This document shows positions 29,143-37,882 of a stretch of DNA of 64,000 bases, piece after piece. This DNA comes from Thermopolyspora flexuosa. Its GTDB lineage: Bacteria; Actinomycetota; Actinomycetes; Streptosporangiales; Streptosporangiaceae. The stretch covers positions 1,054,001 through 1,118,000 of the forward strand of contig NZ_VFPQ01000001.1 in the NCBI RefSeq assembly GCF_006716785.1, written 5' to 3'. The notes beneath the pieces were generated by a model. That model did not search any database and had not been told where the DNA came from. It was given only the letters and a program-made list of their open reading frames with translations. Position 1 is the first letter of the stretch; every line of letters begins with the position of its first letter. Position numbers and translations under genes: made by a program.

Positions 29143-31152
29143 GTGCGCAGAACGGATCGTGGAGCGACGAGGCGGCTGCGGGCCGCGGTACGGGTGACGG
29201 CCGGGGCCGCGGCCGGGATCATGACGGGGATCGCGGGCGGCGTCGCCGCGCCGCCGCCCGAGGCGGAGGCCGGTACGGCACGGCCGGCGGCGGCCATCGG
29301 GCAGGCCGAGCCGGGGCGGACCGGCACCGCGCGGCAGCGGGCGTTCGCCGAGGCGGCGGCCGAGTTCGGCGTGCCGGTCGAGGTGCTGCTCGCCGTCTCC
29401 TACCACGAGTCGCGCTGGGAGCACCACGACGGCGAGCCGTCCGTCGCCGGCGGGTACGGCCCGATGCACCTGGTCCACGCGGACCTGTCGGCCACCCGCG
29501 GCGAGGGCTTCGCCCCGGTCTCCACGGCGGCCACCGGGGCCCGGCTCGCGAACCTCCCCTTGACCAGCGTGCTCACCGACGACCGGGCGAACATCCGCGC
29601 CGGGGCCGCGCTGCTCGCCCGGTACGGCCGGGCCGCGCGCGGCGGCGCCGCCCCGCCGCGCGACGACATCGGCGCCTGGTACCCCGCGGTGGTGCGCTGG
29701 GCGGCCACGCCGTACCCGGACGAGGCCCGGAACTTCGCCGATGATGTGTACCGGACGATCCGTAAAGGAGTGCGGAGGACCACCGATGACGGCCAGCGCG
29801 TCGAGCTGGCGGCCCGCCCGGACGTGAGGCCCGACCCGGGCCGCCTCGCCGCGTTCCGGCTGCGGCCACCCAAGCGCAAGCGCGCCGCCCAGTGCCCGCC
29901 GGGCATGACCTGCGGCGTGATCGAGACCGCGTACCACCGGCTGGACGCGGAGGACCCGGCGAGCTTCTGCAACTACGCCTCGGCGCAGCGGCCGAAGGAC
30001 TCGTTCATCCGGTTCATCGTGCTGCACGACACCGAGACGAGCTACAAGCGCACCCGGGCGCTGCCGCGCAGCCCGAAGTACTGCGCGAGCTGGCACTACC
30101 TGGTCCGGTCCCGGGACGGCAAGGTCGACCAGGCGCTCGACGTGCGCCACGTGGCCTGGCACGCGGGCAACTGGTGGATCAACTCGCACTCGATCGGCAT
30201 CGAGCAGGAGGGCTGGGCGAGCCGGGGCGGCCGCTGGTACACCGAGCGCATGTACCGGTCGACCGCGCGCCTGGTGCGCTACCTCGCCGAGCGGTACGAC
30301 ATCCCGCTCGACCGCGGGCACATCCTCGGCCACGACAACGTCCCGGCCGACTCGGGCAAGGGCGTGCGGGCGATGCACCACGACCCCGGCCCGTACTGGA
30401 ACTGGGCGTACTTCTTCAAGCTGCTCGGCGCGCCGATCCGCGCCACCGCCGGGCCGGACTCCGAGCTCGTCACCATCCGCCCGAACTTCAAGCGGAACCG
30501 GCTGGTGTTCTCCGGCTGCGTGCCGAAGAACGAGCCGAAGGACGGCGGCAAGTGCGGCGCGGCCCCGCCCCGGCCGTCGAGCGCGGTCATGCTGCGCACC
30601 GAGCCACGCGACGACGCCCCGCTCATCGCCGACCCCTACCTGCACCCGAACGGCGGGCCGGGCACGAACCGGTACGGCGACTGGGGCGCCCGTGCCTCCA
30701 CCGGCCAGCGGTTCGTGGTCGCCGAGCGGGCGGGCGACTGGGTGGCGATCTGGTACGGCGGGCGCCTCGCCTGGCTGAAGAACCCGGCCGACAACCCCGT
30801 GCTGGTCCCCACCGCCGGGGCGTACGTCACCCCGCGTCCCGGCCTGGAGTCCGCGGCGGTGTACGGCCGGCCGTTCCCGGAGCCCGACGAGCTGCCGCCG
30901 CACGTGGCCCAGTGGACCTACGGCCGCGGGCGGGTGCCGGGGCCGTACGACCGGTACGAGATCCCGGCGGGCCAGGCGTACGCGCTGATCGACACGTTCG
31001 AGGCGGACGTCTACTACGCGGCCCACCACGACGCCTCGGCCCCCGGCGACCGCACGCTCTACACCGGGTCCCGCGTCTTCCACCTCATCCACTTCAACCA
31101 CCGGTACGCGTTCGTGGCCGACGACGAGGTGGAGGTGCTGCAGGCCGGGTGA
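29143..31152 (+). CDS. Secreted peptidoglycan hydrolase: amidase_2 with lysozyme-like N-terminal region
   Basis: A 669-residue exported protein. After an N-terminal basic and hydrophobic signal region, residues 65-215 resemble a lytic transglycosylase fold (FGVPVEVLLAVSYHESRW, with a likely catalytic Glu, then YGPMHLV). Residues 280-430 are an N-acetylmuramoyl-L-alanine amidase_2 domain: FIVLHDTETSYKRT, HVAWHAGNWWINSHSIGIEQEG and RGHILGHDNVP supply His residues expected to bind zinc. The final part has SH3-like strand patterns (GQRFVVAERAGDWVAIWYGG, AYALIDTFEADVYYAAHHD). It probably cleaves or remodels the cell wall. GTG 29143 is preceded by AGGGG. It stands alone between divergent and convergent neighbours. 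Confidence 0.88.
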   Translation: MRRTDRGATRRLRAAVRVTAGAAAGIMTGIAGGVAAPPPEAEAGTARPAAAIGQAEPGRTGTARQRAFAEAAAEFGVPVEVLLAVSYHESRWEHHDGEPSVAGGYGPMHLVHADLSATRGEGFAPVSTAATGARLANLPLTSVLTDDRANIRAGAALLARYGRAARGGAAPPRDDIGAWYPAVVRWAATPYPDEARNFADDVYRTIRKGVRRTTDDGQRVELAARPDVRPDPGRLAAFRLRPPKRKRAAQCPPGMTCGVIETAYHRLDAEDPASFCNYASAQRPKDSFIRFIVLHDTETSYKRTRALPRSPKYCASWHYLVRSRDGKVDQALDVRHVAWHAGNWWINSHSIGIEQEGWASRGGRWYTERMYRSTARLVRYLAERYDIPLDRGHILGHDNVPADSGKGVRAMHHDPGPYWNWAYFFKLLGAPIRATAGPDSELVTIRPNFKRNRLVFSGCVPKNEPKDGGKCGAAPPRPSSAVMLRTEPRDDAPLIADPYLHPNGGPGTNRYGDWGARASTGQRFVVAERAGDWVAIWYGGRLAWLKNPADNPVLVPTAGAYVTPRPGLESAAVYGRPFPEPDELPPHVAQWTYGRGRVPGPYDRYEIPAGQAYALIDTFEADVYYAAHHDASAPGDRTLYTGSRVFHLIHFNHRYAFVADDEVEVLQAG

Positions 31153-31156
31153 GCAC

Positions 31157-31186
31157 CCGCCCGCGCGGCGCGGCCCGCGCGGGCGG
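31157..31186. terminator. Convergent hairpin terminator
   Basis: A perfect 12-bp stem (ccgcccgcgcgg at 31157-31168 with its complement at 31175-31186) and a six-base loop fill the gap between the amidase stop and the permease stop. There is no T-run, as is usual in high-G+C actinomycetes. It can serve both converging genes. Confidence 0.75.
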
Positions 31187-32095
31187 CTACTTGATCGCCC
31201 CCGAGGTGAGGCCGGACTGGATCTGGCGCTGGAAGATGATGTAGACGATCACCATCGGCACCACGGTGATGCTCAGGCCCGCGAACAGGCCCGGCCAGTC
31301 CGCCTCGTAGCCCGCGTTCGTCGAGATGTTCGCGATGCCCTGGGTGAGCAGCCACTTGTCCTCGACGTTGCCGGGCAGCAGCACGATCGGCAGCAGGTAC
31401 TGGTTCCACTGCCCGAGGATGTTGAAGATCGTGATGCTGACCAGGCCGGGCTTCGCCATCGGCAGCATGATCTGGAAGAACGTGCGGGTGTGCGAGCAGC
31501 CGTCGATCATCGCCGCCTCGGCCACCGAGGTGGGCAGGCTCTTGAAGAACGCGGTGAGGAAGAACACCGTGAACGGCAGCGAGTAGGCGATGTAGACGAG
31601 GATCACGCCCGCGTGCGTGCCGAGCAGCCCGATGTTGCGCACCACGAAGAACAGCGGCACCAGGGCGAGGAACACCGGGAACGCCAGCCCGGACACGAAC
31701 AGCAGGTAGATGATCCGGTTGCCGGGGAACTCGTACCGGGCGAGCACGTACGCCGCCATCGAGCCGAGCAGCATGGTGCCCGTGGTGGACAGCGCCACCA
31801 CGAACACGGTGTTCCACATGTACTGGCCGATGTGCGCCTTGTCCCAGGCGCGGACCCAGGCGTCGAACGCGAAGCTCGACGGCAGGGTGAGCGGGTCGCC
31901 GAAGATCTCCGCGTTCGTCTTGAACGACGCCAGGAACGTCCACAGCACCGGGAAGATGATCAGGATCGCCCAGACGGCCAGGGCGATGTGCGCGAGCACG
32001 CCGAACACGCCCGGGCCGCCGCCCTTGTGCCGGGCCGCGGCCGCCTTAGCGACGGCCGGGGTCGCCTGGGTCGCCGTCGAGGATGGGGTCGCCAT
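31187..32095 (-). CDS. Carbohydrate ABC transporter permease, NgcG-like
   Basis: A 302-residue inner-membrane permease of the MalG type with about six membrane segments (first: VLAHIALAVWAILIIFPVLW). The cytoplasmic coupling loop is visible as VAEAAMIDGCSHTRTFFQIMLPMAKPGL, the EAA-type motif that contacts the ATPase. The end, GLTSGAIK, is typical of this family. Together with the upstream permease and binding protein it forms an importer without its own ATPase gene; actinomycete sugar importers of this class usually share one distant ATPase (MsiK-like). ATG 32095 overlaps the upstream stop by one base (TGATG), so translation is coupled. Confidence 0.92.
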   Translation of the reverse strand: MATPSSTATQATPAVAKAAAARHKGGGPGVFGVLAHIALAVWAILIIFPVLWTFLASFKTNAEIFGDPLTLPSSFAFDAWVRAWDKAHIGQYMWNTVFVVALSTTGTMLLGSMAAYVLARYEFPGNRIIYLLFVSGLAFPVFLALVPLFFVVRNIGLLGTHAGVILVYIAYSLPFTVFFLTAFFKSLPTSVAEAAMIDGCSHTRTFFQIMLPMAKPGLVSITIFNILGQWNQYLLPIVLLPGNVEDKWLLTQGIANISTNAGYEADWPGLFAGLSITVVPMVIVYIIFQRQIQSGLTSGAIK

Positions 32096-33006
32096 CAGTA
32101 CTCGATCCTCTCGCGCCGGGTCACGCGCAGGGTCAGCACCGCGAAGGTGATCGTCATGAAGAACAGCGCCACGCCCATCGCGGACGCGTAGCCGTACTTG
32201 GAGAAGTTGAAGGCGTTACGCCAGATCTCCAGCGGCAGTACCGTGGTCGCGTTGTCCGGGCCGCCCCGGTCCACCGAGAGCACCTGGACGAGCGCGAACC
32301 CGTCGAACGCGGCGATGCCGAGGTAGACCCAGCCGACCTGGAGGGTGTCCCACAGCAGCGGCAGCGTGATGGAGAAGAACATCCGGATGCGGCCGGCCCC
32401 GTCGAGCGCGGCCGCCTCGAACACGTCCTTCGGGATCGCCGACATGCCGGCGGAGAACAGCACCACGTAGAAGCCGACCGCCTGCCAGACCATCACGCCG
32501 ATGATCGACCACAGCGCGATGTCGGGGTTGGTGAGCCAGCCGATCGGCTCGATGCCGAACCGGGCGAGCACCCCGTTGATCACGCCGCTCTCGTCCGGGC
32601 GGTAGATCGCCTGGAACAGCACGCCGACGATCGCCACCGCCAGGACCTGCGGGAAGAAGAACACCACCCGGTAGAAGGTCGACCCGGCCACGCCGTTCAT
32701 CCGCCCGCCGCGGCTGCCGCCGCCGAGGTTGAGCAGGTACGCGAAGAACAGCGCGATCGCGATGGTGAGCAGCGGCATCGCGACCAGCAGCACGATGTGG
32801 TGGCGCACCGCGGCCCAGAACACCTCGTCCTCGAGCAGCCGGGCGAAGTTGTCGAGTCCGGTGAAGTTCGGGGTCGCGGTGATGCCCCTCCAGTCGGTGA
32901 GCGCGATGTAGAACGCCTGGAGGTACGGGCTGATCACGAAGACGACGTAGAGGATCAGCGGGGCCGCGAGGAAGCCGATGATGAACGGGTACTTGCCATG
33001 CCGCAC
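32095..33006 (-). CDS. Carbohydrate ABC transporter permease, NgcF-like
   Basis: A 303-residue permease of the MalF/UgpA type: start HGKYPFIIGFLAAPLILYVVFVISPY, six predicted membrane segments, and the coupling loop DVFEAAALDGAGRIRMFFSITLPLLW. It pairs with the second permease through the TGATG overlap. The order binding protein, permease, permease on one strand is the standard layout for sugar importers. Assignment to N-acetylglucosamine or chitobiose rests on the binding protein, not on this gene. Confidence 0.92.
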   Translation of the reverse strand: MRHGKYPFIIGFLAAPLILYVVFVISPYLQAFYIALTDWRGITATPNFTGLDNFARLLEDEVFWAAVRHHIVLLVAMPLLTIAIALFFAYLLNLGGGSRGGRMNGVAGSTFYRVVFFFPQVLAVAIVGVLFQAIYRPDESGVINGVLARFGIEPIGWLTNPDIALWSIIGVMVWQAVGFYVVLFSAGMSAIPKDVFEAAALDGAGRIRMFFSITLPLLWDTLQVGWVYLGIAAFDGFALVQVLSVDRGGPDNATTVLPLEIWRNAFNFSKYGYASAMGVALFFMTITFAVLTLRVTRRERIEY

Positions 33007-33075
33007 GGCTCAGGCCACCTCCCTCGCGGCCGCCGACCGCCCGCGGGCCGCGACGCCCGGGCTCGCCACGATCAC

Positions 33076-34521
33076 CTAGATGCTCCGCTGCTGCTTGACG
33101 ATCGAGTCGTCGTTCTTGGTCTTGTCCGCCGCGGCCTGCATCTTCTCGCAGAACTCGTCCGCGCTGATGCGGCCGAACATCAGGGCGTTGGTCTGCTTGC
33201 GCAGCTCGGTCTCGAGCTCCTTGTACCAGGTCTCGAAGAGCGAGTGGGTCACGATGTTCTGCCCCGCGGCCTTCTGCGCCTCGGCGACGCTCTTGTTGCC
33301 GGGGGAGAGCTCCAGGCCGTCGGTCGCGCCCATCACCACGGTGAAGTTGCCGGACTTCTCGGTGAAGCCGCGCGCGCCCTCCTTGGAGAGCATGATCCGC
33401 AGGTACTCCAGGCCGCCCTGCGGGTTCTTCGCCTGCGCCGGCACGATGTAGTTCTCGCCCGGGGCCACGCGGATCGCCTCGTACGGCATCTTGTCGCTCG
33501 CGGTCACGCTCGGCGTGGGGGCGATCGCGTAGGCGAAGTTCGGCGGGGTGTTGCTCTTCTGCTCGTTCTCCAGCCAGGAGCCGGACGGGTAGAAGGCGAT
33601 CTTCCCCTGGTTCTGCCGGGTCTGCACCTCGGTGTGGATGAGGCCCTCGAACGACTTGCCCATGTACGGGCCGATCTCCGCCCAGGCCGCGGCGGCCTGC
33701 CGTACCGGCTCGGCGGTCCACGCGCCGTCGGCGAGGTTGTCGATGTTGACGAGCACCTCGTTGCCGCCGATCTTCGCCGCCGAGATGAGGATCATCCAGT
33801 ACTGGTAGTAGGCGGCGTTCTTGCCCGCGTACGCGTACGGCACGATGCCGGCGCTCTTGGCGGTCTCGCAGAAGGCCTTGAACTCGTCGAAGGTCTTCGG
33901 CGGGGTCCAGCCCTTCTCCTGGAACAGGTTGGCGTCGTACCACATGCCGTACGTCGAGGTGACGTACTTGAGCACGTACGGCTTGCCCTGGATCATGCCC
34001 GCCTCGACGGTGCCGGGCAGCAGGGTCTCGCGCACCTTCTTGCTCGGGTCGTCGAGCGAGGGGGCCTCGAACAGCGGGGTGAGGTCGAGCAGCTGGCCCT
34101 CGGCGACCAGCGCGCCCTCGTCCATGAGGTCGGCGCCCGCGTTGGAGATCATGTCCGGCACGTCGCCGCTGGCGAACCGGGGCTGCAGCGTCTGCGCGAT
34201 CTGCTGCGTGGCGACGTGCTTGATCTCCGCCTGCGGATACATCTTCTTGTACATCGGCTGGTGGACCTGGGTGGCGTACTCGTCGCCGAGGCCGCCCTTG
34301 AAGATCACGACCTCCAGCGGCTTGGTCGGGTCCACGCCGAGGGGGTTCGCCGCGGAGGTCGCGGCGGCGCTGCCGGAGGCCGCGGGAGCCGCCCCGCCGC
34401 CACTGGTGGCGCACGCGTTGAGCAGTCCGGCGGCGGGACCGGCGACGAGCGCGGTGAGGCCGATGCGGCGGAAGAGCTGCCGCCGGGTGATGGCGCCCGG
34501 CGTGTCGGCGGTGTGGGACAT
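33076..34521 (-). CDS. NgcE-like N-acetylglucosamine/chitobiose-binding lipoprotein
   Basis: A 481-residue extracellular solute-binding protein. The N terminus has a twin-arginine-like motif (TRRQLFRRIGLTALVAG) and a lipobox LNAC with Cys37, so it should be exported and lipid-anchored. The mature part has the family-1 solute-binding pattern: TSTYGMWYDANLFQEKGW, PKTFDEFKAFCETAK, GKIAFYPSGSWLENEQ and EYLRIMLSKEGARGF. Of the sugar-binding proteins I know, this set most resembles NgcE, the N-acetylglucosamine/diacetylchitobiose-binding protein; the specificity is therefore an inference. ATG 34521 has GGGAGG upstream. A 7-bp-armed palindrome and a hairpin separate it from the aminotransferase gene, so it probably has its own regulated promoter. 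Confidence 0.88.
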   Translation of the reverse strand: MSHTADTPGAITRRQLFRRIGLTALVAGPAAGLLNACATSGGGAAPAASGSAAATSAANPLGVDPTKPLEVVIFKGGLGDEYATQVHQPMYKKMYPQAEIKHVATQQIAQTLQPRFASGDVPDMISNAGADLMDEGALVAEGQLLDLTPLFEAPSLDDPSKKVRETLLPGTVEAGMIQGKPYVLKYVTSTYGMWYDANLFQEKGWTPPKTFDEFKAFCETAKSAGIVPYAYAGKNAAYYQYWMILISAAKIGGNEVLVNIDNLADGAWTAEPVRQAAAAWAEIGPYMGKSFEGLIHTEVQTRQNQGKIAFYPSGSWLENEQKSNTPPNFAYAIAPTPSVTASDKMPYEAIRVAPGENYIVPAQAKNPQGGLEYLRIMLSKEGARGFTEKSGNFTVVMGATDGLELSPGNKSVAEAQKAAGQNIVTHSLFETWYKELETELRKQTNALMFGRISADEFCEKMQAAADKTKNDDSIVKQQRSI

Positions 34522-34548
34522 GCCAACCCTCCCAGGGGGCGGATCAAT

Positions 34549-34563
34549 TAGGAAACTTTCCTA
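34549..34563. promoter_or_regulatory. Palindromic operator upstream of the sugar importer
   Basis: taggaaa c tttccta is a perfect 7-bp inverted repeat around one central base, 27 bp before the binding-protein start codon, in a locally A/T-rich patch. Such AAAcTTT-centred sites recall operators of ROK-family sugar regulators, but no ROK gene is in the window; the TetR protein at 37.1 kb is another candidate. A binding assay or a genome-wide motif search would decide. Confidence 0.5.
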
Positions 34564-34690
34564 TTCGTTTTGCAGGAACGTACGTCCGCCCGCGCGGAGC
34601 GTCAAGAGGGGCCGCGCAACCCGTGATCGAGCTGTGGCCGACCCGCAGACGCGCCGCGACCTGCCTGCGGGAACGAGGGCACGGCGAAAC

Positions 34691-34717
34691 GCGGGGCCGC
34701 CCGTCCGGCCGCCCCGC
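34691..34717 (-). terminator. Hairpin after the aminotransferase gene
   Basis: gcggggc (34691-34697) pairs with gccccgc (34711-34717), with further partial pairing inside the loop. It lies 42 bases past the aminotransferase stop on the minus strand and before the importer operator, so it may end the kinase-aminotransferase transcript. There is no real T-run. Confidence 0.45.
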
Positions 34718-34758
34718 GATCTTCGTCCCGTGTCGCCGGGTGCTCCTCCCGGGCCGGC

Positions 34759-36000
34759 TCAGCCCGCGCCGAAGTGCGCGCGGGTCTCGGCGAAGGCCCG
34801 GTCGGTGCCCTCGAGCGCCTGCTTGATGTCCTTCTCGGTGTGGGCGGCCGACAGGAACCAGTTGTGCCACGGGTGCAGGTAGACCCCGTGCCGCAGGCAC
34901 GCGGCGCTGAAGTACATGCCCTTCTCCAGGGTGGTGTCACCCTCGAAGCTCAGCCAGGGGATCTGCACCGGCCCGGTCTGCCGGACCGTGAACCCGTGGG
35001 CGCGCGCCTGCTCCTCAAGGCCGTCGCGGAGCAGCCGCCCGGCGTGCTCCATCGCCGCGATGCCGTCCTCGTCGCGCAGCGTCTCGATGGTGGCCTTCGC
35101 CGCGGCCATCGCCACCGCGGAGAACCAGAACGAGCCGGTCGAGTACAGCGTGGTGGCCGCGTCGCGCAGCGCGTCGGTGCCGGTCACCGCCGCGATCGCG
35201 TACCCGTTGCCCATCGCCTTGCTCCACGCGGTCAGGTCCGGCCGCACGCCGTACCGCTCCCAGGAGCCGCGCAGGTCGAGCCGGAAGCCCGCGCGCACGT
35301 CGTCGATGACGAGCGCGGCGCCGATCCGGTCGGCGAGCGCCCGGACGCCCCGCACGAACTCCGGGTCGGCGAGCTCCTGGTCCTCGAACGCGTCGTGCTT
35401 GAACGGCGTGACGATGATCGCCGCCACGTCGCCGTCGGCCCGCGCCGCGGCCTCCTCGGCGCTCGCCAGGTCGTTGTAGGTGAACTCGATCAGGTCGGCC
35501 CGCTCGTTCGGGGTGGTCCCGGCCGGGCTCGGCGTGCACCACGGGTCGGCGCCGTGGTACGCGCCGTGCGCCTTGAGCACCTTGGTGCGCCCGGTGGCGG
35601 CGCGGGCCACCATGAGCGCCTGGGTGGTGGCGTCGGTGCCGTTCTTGGAGAACATCGCCCAGTCCGCGCTCGGGACGAGGTCGACGAGCAGCTCGGCGAG
35701 CTCCACCATGACCGGGCCCGGCCCGTTGAGGCAGTCGCCCTGGGCGAGCTGGCGGGCCGCCGCCTCCTCCACCTTGGGGTGGCGGTGGCCGAGCACGATC
35801 GGCCCCCAGCTGCACATGAGGTCGATGTACTCGCGCCCGTCGGCGTCCCACTGCCGGCAGCCCTCGCCCCGGACGAAGAACTGGGGGTACGTCGGCCCGT
35901 GGAGCGCCGCGTTGAGGTGGCCGTACATGCCGCCGGGGATCACCCGGGCCGCGCGCTCGCGCAGCGCCGCGTCGGATGGCCCTGTGCCGGATGCCGTCAT
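34759..36000 (-). CDS. Class III aminotransferase, glutamate-1-semialdehyde aminomutase-like
   Basis: A 413-residue PLP enzyme of fold type I. Visible are the entry block (GGMYGHLNAALHGPTYPQF), the cofactor region (FSKNGTDATTQALMVARAATG), the Asp of VIDDVRAGFRL and the Schiff-base Lys in LTAWSKAMGNGYAIAAVTG. The family includes glutamate-1-semialdehyde aminomutase, but this member is long at the C terminus and sits in a sugar operon rather than with heme genes, so an amino-sugar or keto-sugar substrate is more likely. ATG 36000 has GGAAGGAG eight bases upstream. It follows the PfkB kinase by 65 bases on the same strand, so the two are probably one transcript. Confidence 0.87.
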   Translation of the reverse strand: MTASGTGPSDAALRERAARVIPGGMYGHLNAALHGPTYPQFFVRGEGCRQWDADGREYIDLMCSWGPIVLGHRHPKVEEAAARQLAQGDCLNGPGPVMVELAELLVDLVPSADWAMFSKNGTDATTQALMVARAATGRTKVLKAHGAYHGADPWCTPSPAGTTPNERADLIEFTYNDLASAEEAAARADGDVAAIIVTPFKHDAFEDQELADPEFVRGVRALADRIGAALVIDDVRAGFRLDLRGSWERYGVRPDLTAWSKAMGNGYAIAAVTGTDALRDAATTLYSTGSFWFSAVAMAAAKATIETLRDEDGIAAMEHAGRLLRDGLEEQARAHGFTVRQTGPVQIPWLSFEGDTTLEKGMYFSAACLRHGVYLHPWHNWFLSAAHTEKDIKQALEGTDRAFAETRAHFGAG

Positions 36001-36065
36001 GCCTGCCGCTCCTTCCGTGTGCGGTCCTTGTCGGTGCGGTCTTCGGTGCTTCCGTGCGGTCCGCC

Positions 36066-37019
36066 TCAGGACGCCGCCGCTTCGCCGAGCAGCGCGAGGA
36101 TGTCGTCGAGGCCGACGATCCCGGCGTCGGAGCCGAGACCGGTCGCGGTCTTCGCCGCGGCGGCGGTGCCCCACCGGGCGGCGGTGAGCACGTCGCGCCC
36201 GTGCAGCAGGCCGACGATGAACCCGGCGCAGTACGCGTCGCCGCAGCCGGTGGTGTCGCGCACCGGCACCTCCAGCGCCGGGACGCGCTCGCGCACGCCG
36301 TCGGCGGTGGCGACGAGGCTGCCGTCGCCGCCGAGCGTGATCAGGACGCCGCGCACCCCCTCGGCGAGCAGCGCCTCGGCCGCGCCCTCGGCGTCCGCCG
36401 CGCCGGTCATCGCGAGCGCCTGCTCCAGGTTCGGCAGCACGTAGTCGACGTGCGGCAGGAACGCCTTCGCCGCGGTGAGCAGGTCGGGCATGTTCGACAG
36501 CAGGTCCATCGTGACCACGGTGCCGCCCGCCCGGGCCCGGTCGAGCAGCGCGAGGAAGCCCGGGTCGTTGAGGCCGAACGTCACGTCCATGCCGCCCAGG
36601 TGCACGGCCTTGGCGCGCAGCACCGCCTCGGGCGCGACGTCGGCGGGGGAGACGGTGAGGTTCGCGCCCGGCACGTGGAAGCTCGGCCGCCCGCCGTCCG
36701 GCCGGATCGGCAGGATCGAGGCCGCGGTCTGCTCCCCGGTACGGCGGGCCAGCCCGGCGGTGTCCACACCGTGGCGGCCGAGCACGGCGAGCAGGAAGTC
36801 ACCCAGCTCGTCGTCCCCGATCGCGCCGTGGCAGCTCACCTCGGCGCCGAGCTTGACGAGATCGACGGCGGTCCCGGCGGCGGATCCGGCGGCGGTGATC
36901 CGGATCTGCTCCACCAGCACGGTGTCCTGACCTTCGGGGATGTGTTCGACCGGCCGCGCCAGCACGTCGACGATGTGCACGCCGACCGCGGCGACCGGGC
37001 CTACGCGCGTGTGGGGCAT
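36066..37019 (-). CDS. PfkB family carbohydrate kinase
   Basis: A 317-residue ribokinase-type sugar kinase. The N-terminal strand PVAAVGVHIVDVLARP, the glycine motif region AAGSAAGTAVDLVKLGAEV and the C-terminal PfkB signature with catalytic Asp, DTTGCGDAYCAGFIVGLL (residues about 255-272), are all present. It phosphorylates a sugar or related alcohol with ATP; neighbours suggest an amino-sugar product of the importer. ATG 37019 has GGAGG five bases upstream, better than GTG 37037. It is the first gene after the TetR-divergent region, so it is probably under that regulator. Confidence 0.88.
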   Translation of the reverse strand: MPHTRVGPVAAVGVHIVDVLARPVEHIPEGQDTVLVEQIRITAAGSAAGTAVDLVKLGAEVSCHGAIGDDELGDFLLAVLGRHGVDTAGLARRTGEQTAASILPIRPDGGRPSFHVPGANLTVSPADVAPEAVLRAKAVHLGGMDVTFGLNDPGFLALLDRARAGGTVVTMDLLSNMPDLLTAAKAFLPHVDYVLPNLEQALAMTGAADAEGAAEALLAEGVRGVLITLGGDGSLVATADGVRERVPALEVPVRDTTGCGDAYCAGFIVGLLHGRDVLTAARWGTAAAAKTATGLGSDAGIVGLDDILALLGEAAAS

Positions 37020-37135
37020 GGGCGCCTCCGCGGGCACTAAATGCGAGCAGGGCTCATAACTTGTGCACGTAGTAGACAGAGACGCCGGGCAAAAGTCAAG
37101 AGAGAGTAAATAGACTGGCGGCCTGGGGGGATCCG
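37020..37135. promoter_or_regulatory. Divergent control region of kinase and TetR genes
   Basis: The 116 bases between these divergent starts are A/T-richer than the genes and include acttgtgcacgtagt, with the palindrome GTGCAC in its centre, and aagtcaagagagagtaaata. This is the natural place for autoregulation by the TetR protein; no consensus operator is recognised. Confidence 0.4.
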
Positions 37136-37861
37136 ATGGCCAGAAGCGTTGACCATCAGCGGCGGCGCATGGAGGTCCTCGCGGCCGCCCGCCGGGTGAT
37201 CGTGCGCGACGGCATCGAGGCGGCGACCACCCGGAACATCGCCCGGGAGGCGGGCTGCTCCAGCGGGGCGCTCACCCACTACTTCGCCGGCAAGGACGAC
37301 ATCCTCTCCTCGCTGCTGCGCCACTCCCACGAGCACGTACGGCGCCGCCGCCGGGAACGGACCGCGGGTGTGCGCGGCCTCGCCGCGCTGCGCGAGCTGC
37401 TGCTCGACAGCCTCCCGCTCGACGCCGAGCGCACCCGCGAGACCCGCATGGAGATCGACTTCTGGAGCCGGGGCCTCACCGCCGAGCACCTCGCCGACGT
37501 GCAGCGGCGGGAGCACGCCAAGCTGCGCGCGGCGATCCGCCGCCGCCTCGCCGAGGCCCACGAGGCCGGGGAGATCACCCTGCCCCGCACCCCGCCGCCC
37601 GAGGTGCTCGCCGAGATCGCCGCCAAGGGCACGCCGCGGGCCGCGGACCGGCCGGCCGTACCGGAGGGGGAGGACCCGCCGGCGGAGGAGCCGGGGAAGG
37701 AGGACGGCCCGCCACGCCCGCAGGACCTCGACGCGGTCGCCGAGCGGCTGCTCGCCCTCGTCGACGGCCTCAGCGTGCACCTGCTGCTCTACCCGGACCG
37801 GCTGAGCCGGGCCGAGGCGGAGCGCCTGGTCCTCGCCGAGCTCGCCGCGCTCGCCCGCTGA
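37136..37861 (+). CDS. TetR family transcriptional regulator
   Basis: A 241-residue repressor-type protein. Residues 8-55 form the helix-turn-helix: RRMEVLAAARRVIVRDGIEA, TTRNIAREAGCSSGALTHYF, AGKDDILSSLLRHSHEHV. The ligand-binding half is helical and holds an unusual acidic/proline insert at about residues 170-200 (PEGEDPPAEEPGKEDG), which makes it longer than the common 190-210 residues. ATG 37136 follows GGGGGGA. It is divergent from the amino-sugar kinase operon, which it probably controls; the ligand is unknown. Confidence 0.9.
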   Translation: MARSVDHQRRRMEVLAAARRVIVRDGIEAATTRNIAREAGCSSGALTHYFAGKDDILSSLLRHSHEHVRRRRRERTAGVRGLAALRELLLDSLPLDAERTRETRMEIDFWSRGLTAEHLADVQRREHAKLRAAIRRRLAEAHEAGEITLPRTPPPEVLAEIAAKGTPRAADRPAVPEGEDPPAEEPGKEDGPPRPQDLDAVAERLLALVDGLSVHLLLYPDRLSRAEAERLVLAELAALAR

Positions 37862-37882
37862 CCCGGCGCGCGGCGCGGGCGG

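Noticed and set aside
29113-31101. 662-codon minus-strand frame
   Set aside because: Antisense shadow of the amidase; Val/Arg/Gly-rich and without domain.
32083-34551. 822-codon plus-strand frame
   Set aside because: Antisense to the importer genes; compositional shadow only.
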